This document shows, piece by piece, positions 1 to 5,303 of a stretch of 7,881 nucleotides of DNA. The DNA comes from DATARH01 sp035504235. Lineage in GTDB: Bacteria; Pseudomonadota; Alphaproteobacteria; ATCC43930; CGMCC-115725. The notes under the pieces are model-generated. The model was not told the origin of the DNA, made no database searches, and saw only the letters and a list, made by a program, of their open reading frames with translations. Where the stretch lies: assembly GCA_035504235.1 (NCBI GenBank), contig DATJSH010000200.1, positions 1-7,881 on the forward strand. The letters are read 5' to 3'. The first letter of the stretch is position 1. Every line of letters begins with the position of its first letter. The translations under genes were made by a program, and so were the position numbers.

Positions 1-450
1 GTCGGGGGCCGAGGGCGGCCACTGGTTGACGCCGCGCAGCGGCACGCGGGCCGCGACCTCGGGGTGATCGGGCGCGCGGTCGTGGCTGATAAAGAAGCTT
101 TCATTCTGGTTGGGGCGGGTCGCCTTGTGCACGGTCGAGGCGCCCTGCACCGAGGCGTTCATCGGCAGGTAGCCGATGTTCCAGTCGTTGAGCCGGAGCG
201 CGAGCTTTTCGTCCATCGGCAGCGCATGAAAGCGGCGCGACGCGGCGAAGGCATCGTCGACGACGCGGTCGGGTACACCGTGGCCGGAGATATAGAAGAA
301 GCCGACATTCTCGCAGGCATGGCGCACCTGCGGCACCAGACGGTCGAGCGCGCCCGGCTCGCCGGCGAAATAGGGGCCGTAATCGATGACCGGGATCTGC
401 ACCGCCGCCGCGGCGTAGTCCTTGACGCCTTGCTCCTTGAACAGGTTCAT
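1..450 (-). CDS. Isopenicillin N synthase family Fe(II)/2-oxoglutarate oxygenase, N-terminal part (cut by window edge)
   Basis: An open minus-strand frame runs from ATG 450 to the left edge without a stop, giving the first 150 residues. The protein begins MNLFKEQGVKDYAAAVQIPV. At about residues 17-23 it has IPVIDYG, the usual opening of the DIOX_N domain, and then VGFFYISGHGVP, the hallmark of that N-terminal domain. Later come NQNESFFISHDR and a PLRGVNQWP segment typical of the bacterial IPNS-like family. These enzymes are cytosolic non-haem iron oxygenases that use 2-oxoglutarate and O2 (IPNS itself does not use 2-oxoglutarate). The iron-binding HxD...H motif lies in the missing C-terminal half, so activity cannot be judged. 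The start is supported by GAGAGG, five bases upstream of the ATG on the minus strand. The gene is divergent from the enoyl-CoA hydratase gene. The substrate is unknown. Confidence 0.85.
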   Translation of the reverse strand, partial: MNLFKEQGVKDYAAAAVQIPVIDYGPYFAGEPGALDRLVPQVRHACENVGFFYISGHGVPDRVVDDAFAASRRFHALPMDEKLALRLNDWNIGYLPMNASVQGASTVHKATRPNQNESFFISHDRAPDHPEVAARVPLRGVNQWPPSAPD

Positions 451-560
451 CGCCACCTCTCGCGTGCGCCGGCTCAACTATACCCGCACCGCCGCTTTTT
501 AACAGGAGGCTCACCGCCGGTTATGGGAGGGGGAAACAAGCGGACGCGGCTGGCAACCTG

Positions 561-605
561 CGTCCGTCGAGGCTTCGCTTCGCGAAGCACCTCAGGATGA
601 GGACG
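561..605. repeat. Nested palindromic intergenic repeat (Rhizobiales-type)
   Basis: Three nested complementary pairs are visible: CGTCC (561-565) with GGACG (601-605), GAGG (569-572) with CCTC (590-593), and the perfect 12-base palindrome GCTTCGCGAAGC (577-588). The sequence resembles the dispersed GTCCTTCGAGG...CCTCAGGATGAGG element that I recall as abundant between genes of Bradyrhizobium and relatives. Copy number cannot be tested here. It lies in the spacer between two divergent genes. Confidence 0.6.
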
Positions 606-697
606 GGTTGTGTCACTAAATTTTGGCGACTTTAGCGTCGGGGATCGCAGCTCAATGCGTTATGCGCAGATTAGGAATAAGCTTCGGCTTCATTTCC

Positions 698-703
698 AGG
701 AGG
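698..703 (+). promoter_or_regulatory. Ribosome binding site of the enoyl-CoA hydratase gene
   Basis: A perfect AGGAGG lies four bases before ATG 708 and fixes that start. A small AAGC-TTCG-GCTT hairpin (679-690), which would form a C(UUCG)G tetraloop, sits eight bases upstream of it. Confidence 0.8.
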
Positions 704-707
704 TAGC

Positions 708-1445
708 ATGTCCGTCGTCACTGTCGAGCAGCGCGGGCCGGTTTCGGTCATCGCGATCAACCGGCCGGAAAAGCTGAACGCGATCAACAAGGCGGTCGCG
801 GTCGAGCTGCAGCAGGCTTTCGCCGCGTTCGACGCCTCGGAGCAGCGGGTGGCGATCCTGACCGGCGCCGGCGGGCGGGCGTTTTCGGCGGGCGCCGACG
901 TGACCGACCTGCCCGAGCTATGGCGCTGCGTGCCGACGGTCGGGATCAAGACCGAGAAGCCGGTCATCGCCGCGGTCGCCGGCTGGTGCATCGGCGGCGG
1001 GCTGGTCATGGCGATGATGTGCGACCTCTTGGTCGCGGCGGAGAACGCGCGCTTCTCCTATCCCGAGGGCAAGGTCGGGATCACCGGCGGGATGATCGCC
1101 GGGCTCGCGGCGCGCATCCCGCACAAGGTAGCGATGGAGATGATGCTGCTGGGCGAGCCGATCGACGCCGCGCGCGCCTATGCGGTGGGGCTGGCGAACC
1201 GCGTCGTCGCGCCTGGCAGCGAGATCGATGAGGCGGTGGCGATGGCCGAAAAGATCGTCGATCTGGCGCCGTTGGCGCTGGCGGCGATGAAGCGATTCGT
1301 CAATGACGGGGTTCTGGCGAAGGGTCCGGCGGAGCTGGCGGCGCTTTACGGCGCCCAATTGGGCGCGGTGCGCGACAGCGATGACGCGAAGGAAGGTGTC
1401 GCCGCGTTCCGGGAGAAACGGCGACCGCGCTATCGCGGGCGATAG
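708..1445 (+). CDS. Enoyl-CoA hydratase/isomerase family protein (crotonase fold)
   Basis: The 245-residue protein spans a typical crotonase domain. Enzymes of this superfamily act on acyl-CoA thioesters in the cytosol, and enoyl-CoA hydratase adds water in beta-oxidation. Visible features are the N-terminal VIAINRPEKLNAIN (residues 14-27), the oxyanion-hole segment FSAGAD (59-64), the second oxyanion glycine in IGGG (95-98), and the PE segment at 119-120. Aligned by eye to rat mitochondrial hydratase (GGGCELAMMCD), the first catalytic glutamate (Glu144) is Val100 here. The second (Glu164) is kept as Glu120. Loss of one glutamate is common among isomerase, dehalogenase or decarboxylase-like paralogues, so simple hydratase activity should not be assumed. 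ATG 708 has a perfect AGGAGG. No pathway partner lies beside it, so the substrate is open. Confidence 0.9.
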   Translation: MSVVTVEQRGPVSVIAINRPEKLNAINKAVAVELQQAFAAFDASEQRVAILTGAGGRAFSAGADVTDLPELWRCVPTVGIKTEKPVIAAVAGWCIGGGLVMAMMCDLLVAAENARFSYPEGKVGITGGMIAGLAARIPHKVAMEMMLLGEPIDAARAYAVGLANRVVAPGSEIDEAVAMAEKIVDLAPLALAAMKRFVNDGVLAKGPAELAALYGAQLGAVRDSDDAKEGVAAFREKRRPRYRGR

Positions 1446-1449
1446 CGCG
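1426..1449. terminator. Hairpin spanning the hydratase stop codon, possible shared terminator
   Basis: CGCGCTATCGC (1426-1436) and GCGATAGCGCG (1439-1449) form a perfect 11-bp inverted repeat separated by GG; sterically the loop would be larger. It includes the TAG stop (1443-1445) and lies between two convergent genes. No T-run follows in the plus direction. In the minus direction ATCTTTT comes before the stem rather than after it. An intrinsic terminator is therefore only possible; an mRNA 3'-end stabiliser is equally likely. Confidence 0.4.
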
Positions 1450-1465
1450 CGAGGAGGCGAAAAGA

Positions 1466-1663
1466 TCAGGCCGCGAAGAGCTGGAAGGTCTTGGAGCGCT
1501 CGACGCGGGCGGCCTCTTTCGCGGCGCTGTAATCGCGCAACGCGGCGCGATCGGCGTCTGAAACCGCGGCGTGGGTGGGAACAGCGCAGGCTGTCGGGCA
1601 ACGGGTGATGCCCTTCTTGCGCATAAACTCGGCGACCAACGCGTCCTGTTCGGCCTGAGACAT
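1466..1663 (-). CDS. Small unknown protein with two cysteines
   Basis: A 65-residue protein starts MSQAEQDALVAEFMRKKGIT and contains CPTAC (Cys22 and Cys26) followed by AVPTHAAV. The C-terminal half is a charged, probably helical stretch (SDADRAALRDYSAAKEAARV) ending KTFQLFAA. There is no signal peptide or membrane segment. A short N-terminal helix, then KKGxTxCP, resembles small uncharacterised alphaproteobacterial proteins, but I cannot name a family. ATG 1663 is preferred over the in-frame upstream start at 1729 because GGGAGA lies just upstream and the longer N-terminus (LTDWDVTNAPALRLRPL) looks like non-coding spacer. Two cysteines four apart could bind metal or form a disulfide, but one pair is not enough for a standard zinc site. 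The gene is convergent with the hydratase and divergent from the MBL gene. Confidence 0.65.
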   Translation of the reverse strand: MSQAEQDALVAEFMRKKGITRCPTACAVPTHAAVSDADRAALRDYSAAKEAARVERSKTFQLFAA

Positions 1664-1832
1664 AGCGGCGTCTCCCAGAGGGCGTAACCTTAACGCTGGT
1701 GCATTGGTTACATCCCAATCCGTTAACAACGGGTTAGAGTAAAACCTCCAATAAAATTTTTGCGTTCACCGAGGGGGAGCGGCGATATGGCTTTTTACGT
1801 ATCTGCGACATTATAGTTTCCGGTGACGCACA

Positions 1833-1839
1833 AAAGAGG
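1833..1839 (+). promoter_or_regulatory. Ribosome binding site supporting the TTG start of the MBL gene
   Basis: AAAGAGG lies six bases before TTG 1846. The family's conserved N-terminal motif begins seven codons later and the next in-frame ATG falls past residue 110, so this site decides the start. Confidence 0.55.
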
Positions 1840-1845
1840 CCGAGG

Positions 1846-2682
1846 TTGGCCCGATCCGATCTCACTATCCGTTTCTGGGGCGTTCGCGGAAGCATCCCCT
1901 GTCCCGGTGCCGAAACGATCCGGTACGGCGGCAATACCTCATGTGTTGAGGTACGCTGCGGCCGCCACCTGTTGGTATTCGACGGCGGCTCAGGGCTGCG
2001 CCCCCTGGGCAAGGCGCTGGTCGAAAGCGGGCGGCCGGTCGACATCGACCTGTTCTACAGTCACACCCATTTCGACCATATCGCCGGCCTGCCGTTTTTT
2101 GCGCCGGCCTATTCGGCCGGATGCCGCATCCGCTTCTGGGCCGGCCACCTAAAGCCGGTCGGCTCCGGCATCAAGTCGGTGCTGCAGCAGATGATGTCGG
2201 CGCCGCTATTCCCCATCCCGATCGACGTGCTCACCGCCAGGCTGGATTTCCACGATTTCGCCGCCGGCGACACGCTTTCGCCGCATGCGGGGATCAAACT
2301 GGTCACGGCGCCGCTCAACCACCCCGACGGCTCCTGCGGCTATCGGATCGAATTTGCCGGCAAGTCCGTCGCCTACATCACCGACACCGAGCACCACGCC
2401 GGCACCAGCGACCGCAACGTCCTAAAGCTGATGCACCGCGCCGATGTCGCGATCTACGATTCGACCTATACCGACGAGGAGTACCCGAAACACCGCGGCT
2501 GGGGCCACTCGACCTGGGAAGAAGGCGTGCGCCTCGCCAAGGAAGCGCACTGCAAGCAGCTGGTGATCTTCCATCACGACCCGAACCATACCGACGCGAT
2601 GTTGGACCAGATCGCCGCCGACGCCGCCCACGCGAAAGCCGGCACGATCGTCGCGTACGAAGGGCTGATCATCGAGCCTTGA
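1846..2682 (+). CDS. Metallo-beta-lactamase-fold hydrolase
   Basis: This 278-residue cytosolic protein is a complete MBL-fold hydrolase of the Lactamase_B_2 type. The N-terminus IRFWGVRGSIPCPG (residues 8-21) and YGGNTSCVEV (27-36) are typical of a widespread bacterial group often found near cyclic-nucleotide or signalling genes. The metal site is visible: HTHFDH (73-78, the HxHxDH motif), His159 in LNHPDG, Asp180 in ITDTEHH, and a C-terminal histidine in IFHHDPNHTD (241-250). GWGHSTWEEG (218-227) is a further group signature. Substrates in the broader fold include phosphodiesters, RNA and cyclic nucleotides; none can be assigned here. The start is TTG 1846, with AAAGAGG six bases upstream. 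The gene stands alone, divergent from the small Cys protein and convergent with the antitoxin relic, whose frame overlaps its 3' end by 14 bases. Confidence 0.88.
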   Translation: MARSDLTIRFWGVRGSIPCPGAETIRYGGNTSCVEVRCGRHLLVFDGGSGLRPLGKALVESGRPVDIDLFYSHTHFDHIAGLPFFAPAYSAGCRIRFWAGHLKPVGSGIKSVLQQMMSAPLFPIPIDVLTARLDFHDFAAGDTLSPHAGIKLVTAPLNHPDGSCGYRIEFAGKSVAYITDTEHHAGTSDRNVLKLMHRADVAIYDSTYTDEEYPKHRGWGHSTWEEGVRLAKEAHCKQLVIFHHDPNHTDAMLDQIAADAAHAKAGTIVAYEGLIIEP

Positions 2683-2939
2683 TGCGCTCAGGGTTATTTT
2701 CGTTTTTTGCAGCTGTCAGCGCTGTTTCCACAGCCTCGCGGAGAAACCGCAGGTAGGAGATACCGCGCGCATCGGCGCATTTCTTCACCGCGCCGAGCAG
2801 CAATGCCAAAGACGCATGTTGAGCTGTGCCGTCTTTTTCTCGAACTCGAAGCGGGTCGGCCTGAGGCCGCGAGATCATATTCGCTCAAATCGGCGGTATC
2901 GACAAAGTGCGCGGCCTCAAGAGAACCCCCTGCGCCGCG
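2669..2939 (-). pseudogene. Frameshifted relic of a CopG/ribbon-helix-helix family antitoxin
   Basis: Three consecutive minus-strand frames spell one recognisable antitoxin. From 2939 the first frame reads SLEAAHFVDTADLSEYDLAASGRP. From about 2857 the second reads TRFEFEKKTAQLNMRL. From about 2809 the third reads LALLLGAVKKCADARGISYL, then RFLREAVETAL, ending at the stop 2671-2669. Joined, these match the layout of CopG-type antitoxins: an acidic F-x-[DE]T-x-DL-[ST]-[ED]-Y N-terminus, an NMRL beta strand, then AVK...ARGI-Y-RF-RE helices. Both shifts are net -1. The second fits loss of about four bases including the usual proline codon after NMRL. No ATG opens the first frame, which begins right after the permease stop. 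The only intact ORF (ATG 2878 to 2669, 69 residues) starts out of frame with the conserved N-terminus. No toxin gene is visible. Sequencing error at two sites is the alternative. Confidence 0.6.
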
Positions 2940-4145
2940 TCAATGATACGGGTCGGCGGCGTCGCGCAGACCATCGCCGAAGAAGTTGAAGGCCAGCACG
3001 GTCACAATCACCGGCACCACCGGCAGCATCAGCCACGGATAGAGTGCGACGACGCTGATGTTCTGCGCTTCGTTCAAGAGGACGCCCCAGCTGGTGATCG
3101 GCGGGCGCAACCCGAGGCCGAGGAAGGAGAGCGCGGTTTCGCCGAGGATCATGCTGGGAATTACCAAGGTCGCAGAGGCGATCAGATGGCTCATAAAGCT
3201 CGGCAGGAGATGGCGGCCGATGATCCGCGCCGGGGTCGCGCCCATCAGCACCGCGGCGGTGCAGAAATCCTCCTCGCGCAGCGACAGGAGCTTCGAACGC
3301 ACCGCCCGCGCGAGATGCGTCCATTCGATCATGCCGAGGATGATCGTGATCCCGAAATAAACGAGGAGCGGGCTCCACGTCACCGGCAGGATCGCACCCA
3401 GCGCCATCCAAAGCGGCAGATGCGGGAACGACTGCACCACCTCGATGCCGCGCTGGATCAGGATATCCGTCCAGCCGCCATAATAGCCGGCAATGCCGCC
3501 GATAAGGATGCCGAGGGTAAAGCTCACGGTGACGCCGATGAGACCGACGGTCAGCGAAATCCGTGCGCCGTAGATGATCCGCGAAAGCAGGTCGCGGCCG
3601 AGCCGGTCGGTGCCCAGCAGGAACAAGTGGCCGCCCTCGGCCGGGCAGACCAGGTGGAAACTCATCGGGATGTAGCCCCAATAAAGGTACCTGTCGCCGC
3701 TGCAAAAGAAACGCAGCGTCTCGTGCTTGCCGGGGTTGGGGGTGTAGACGCGCTTCAGATAGGTCATGTCCAGGTGGTAGTCGTAGCCCTCGACATAGGG
3801 CGCGACGAGCCGGCCGTTATCGAAGATGTGCACCTTCTGCGGCGGCGCGTAGATAAAGTCGGTATTGCGGGTGTCGAGCGCATAGGGCGCGAGAAACTCG
3901 CTGACGAGCGTTGTCGTGTAGAACGCCAGCAGCACGAACCCCGAGAAAACGGCGACGCGGTGGCGCAAGAGCCGCCACCACATCAGACGCCATTGCGACG
4001 CCTGGTAATAGCGCGTCTGGCCGATCGTCATGGCCTCGACCGACATCGGATCGAACGGCACCGGCGAGACGTAATGCGGCAACGGCTCGGTGGCTTCGCC
4101 CGGCGTCGGCCGGCGGTCGGCGGGGTCGAGGGTGATGTCGGTCAT
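2940..4145 (-). CDS. ABC transporter permease, DppC/OppC-like, with large periplasmic insert
   Basis: This 401-residue inner-membrane permease is one half of the channel of an Opp/Dpp-type importer. After a cytoplasmic N-terminus of about 60 residues comes the first membrane segment (about 63-82) and a periplasmic insert (about 88-176) not found in short DppC proteins (roughly 300 residues). Then come the conserved LGTDRLGRDLLSRIIYGARI (177-196), further membrane segments near 198-219, 257-274, 320-340 and 370-390, and the EAA loop EDFCTAAVLMGATPARIIGR (292-311), which docks on the ATPase. The C-terminus FFGDGLRDAADP is typical. The insert holds Cys148 and Cys167, a possible disulfide. This insert is known in a subgroup of family-5 importers, several of which handle oligosaccharides. 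ATG 4145 overlaps the stop of the upstream permease (ATGA), so translation is probably coupled. It is the last intact gene of the operon. Confidence 0.93.
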   Translation of the reverse strand: MTDITLDPADRRPTPGEATEPLPHYVSPVPFDPMSVEAMTIGQTRYYQASQWRLMWWRLLRHRVAVFSGFVLLAFYTTTLVSEFLAPYALDTRNTDFIYAPPQKVHIFDNGRLVAPYVEGYDYHLDMTYLKRVYTPNPGKHETLRFFCSGDRYLYWGYIPMSFHLVCPAEGGHLFLLGTDRLGRDLLSRIIYGARISLTVGLIGVTVSFTLGILIGGIAGYYGGWTDILIQRGIEVVQSFPHLPLWMALGAILPVTWSPLLVYFGITIILGMIEWTHLARAVRSKLLSLREEDFCTAAVLMGATPARIIGRHLLPSFMSHLIASATLVIPSMILGETALSFLGLGLRPPITSWGVLLNEAQNISVVALYPWLMLPVVPVIVTVLAFNFFGDGLRDAADPYH

Positions 4146-5140
4146 TGCCGGCGCCCCGATTGCAGGCGGATGCGCGGGTCGAGCGTCGCCAGCGCTAGAT
4201 CGGAAATGAAAACGCCGATCACCGTCAAGAAGCTCAGGAACATCAGGAACGAGCCGGCGAGATACATGTCCTGGCTGCGCAGCGCGTCGAGCAGCATCGG
4301 CCCCGTCGTCGGCAGCGACATCACCACCGAGACGATCACCGCCCCCGAGATCACCTGCGGCAGAAGCGACCCGATATCGCTGATGAACGGGTTCAAGGAC
4401 ATGCGCAGCGGGTATTTCAGCAGCACCTTCAAGGGATGAAGGCCCTTGGCGCGCGCGGTTACCACGTACTGCTTCTGCAGCTCATCGAGCAGATTGGCGC
4501 GCAGCCGACGGATCATCGCGGCGGTGCCGGCAGTGCCGATCACGATTACCGGTATCCATATGTGCGCCAGCACGGAGCCCAGCTTGCCCATGCTCATCGG
4601 CCGGTCCAGATAGGCCGGATCCATCAGCCCGCCCACCGAGATGCCGAACCAGACATGCGCGAGATAGACGAGCACCAGCGCCAACAGGAAGCTTGGCGTC
4701 GCCAAGCCGAGAAAGCCGAACAACGTCAGCACGTAGTCGCCGAGGCTGTACTGGTGGGTGGCCGAATAGACCCCGATCGGGAACGCAACGATGTAGGTGA
4801 AAAGGATCGTCATGAACGAGACGAGGAAGGTCAGCACTAGGCGGTCGCCGACCACCTGGTTGACCGGCATGTCGTAAAGAAAAGAATACCCCATGTCGCC
4901 GCGCAGCAGGTTACCGACCCAGCGCAAGTACTGCTCCCATAGCGGCAGGTCGAAGCCGTACTCGGCCTTGAGGTAGGCGATTTTCGCCAGGTCGGCATGC
5001 TCGCCCGAACTTTGCAGCTGGGCGATATAGGTCGAGAAATAATCGCCCGGCGGCAAATGGATGATGGTGAAAATCGCGATGCTGATAAGGATCAACGTCG
5101 GGATCATGATGAGGATGCGGTGAACGATATAGCCGAGCAT
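4142..5140 (-). CDS. ABC transporter permease, DppB/OppB-like
   Basis: This 332-residue inner-membrane protein is the other half of the importer channel. Membrane segments lie near residues 8-28, 102-124, 136-161, 190-209, 255-275 and 295-317. The periplasmic loop after the first contains LPPGDYFSTY (29-38) and LRGDMGYSF (79-87). The EAA-type loop QYVVTARAKGLHPLKVLLKY (224-243) is the ATPase contact. The protein ends with LDPRIR, usual for the family. PPGDYxxxY is typical of a subgroup that pairs with large family-5 binding proteins. ATG 5140 gives the standard MLGYIVHRIL start with AGGCGG just upstream. An in-frame GTG at 5158 with a better-looking GGAAGG is an alternative that adds six residues. 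The stop overlaps the next permease by ATGA. A 163-base gap with hairpins separates it from the binding-protein gene upstream. Confidence 0.93.
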   Translation of the reverse strand: MLGYIVHRILIMIPTLILISIAIFTIIHLPPGDYFSTYIAQLQSSGEHADLAKIAYLKAEYGFDLPLWEQYLRWVGNLLRGDMGYSFLYDMPVNQVVGDRLVLTFLVSFMTILFTYIVAFPIGVYSATHQYSLGDYVLTLFGFLGLATPSFLLALVLVYLAHVWFGISVGGLMDPAYLDRPMSMGKLGSVLAHIWIPVIVIGTAGTAAMIRRLRANLLDELQKQYVVTARAKGLHPLKVLLKYPLRMSLNPFISDIGSLLPQVISGAVIVSVVMSLPTTGPMLLDALRSQDMYLAGSFLMFLSFLTVIGVFISDLALATLDPRIRLQSGRRQ

Positions 5141-5190
5141 CAGCCGCCTGGCTCCCACCCTCGCCTTCCATCCCCTTGGCCGGGCTTAAC

Positions 5191-5272
5191 CCGTGGGCCT
5201 TCAGCCCACGGACTTGTTCCCTGGGCATCCGCGAATAAGAGGCAGCTATTCGTGGCCGGGATCCAGTCCGGC
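5191..5272. repeat. Palindrome-rich element between the binding-protein and permease genes
   Basis: Three hairpins follow one another: CCGTGGGC/GCCCACGG (5191-5198 and 5204-5211, loop CTTCA), CGAATA/TATTCG (5232-5237 and 5247-5252), and GCCGG/CCGGC (5255-5259 and 5268-5272). The text GCCGGGATCCAGTCCGGCGA and nearby bases resemble dispersed intergenic repeats of alphaproteobacteria. No T-run follows in the direction of transcription, so this is not a standard terminator. By analogy with REP elements between malE and malF, it could protect the upstream binding-protein mRNA and lower permease expression. This role is inferred. Confidence 0.5.
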
Positions 5273-5303
5273 GAAGGCGAATGTTTGGCGCATTGCGTTG
5301 CCG

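Noticed and set aside
64..600. A 178-codon plus-strand frame at the left edge
   Set aside because: It lies opposite the oxygenase gene and reads into the 561-605 repeat. The minus-strand frame has the DIOX_N signature.
918..1718. A 266-codon minus-strand open frame across the hydratase and the small Cys gene
   Set aside because: Arginine-rich shadow translation with no domain, overlapping two better supported genes.
1812..1817. TATAGT as a -10 box for the MBL gene
   Set aside because: It matches five of six consensus bases and is well placed upstream of TTG 1846, but no acceptable -35 sequence lies 16-18 bases before it.
2683..2710. T-rich stretch after the MBL stop as an intrinsic terminator
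   Set aside because: T-runs are present (2697-2708), but no stable hairpin directly precedes them.
2694..2888. A 64-codon minus-strand frame from TTG 2888
   Set aside because: Only its first dozen residues (SEYDLAASGRP) belong to the antitoxin relic. The rest is out of frame, so it is not a separate gene.
2907..4439. A 510-codon plus-strand open frame opposite the two permease genes
   Set aside because: It is an antisense shadow: strong G/C third-position bias on the minus strand removes stops opposite. Its translation is rich in R, H, D, E and Q without any domain, while the minus-strand reading is a clear permease pair.
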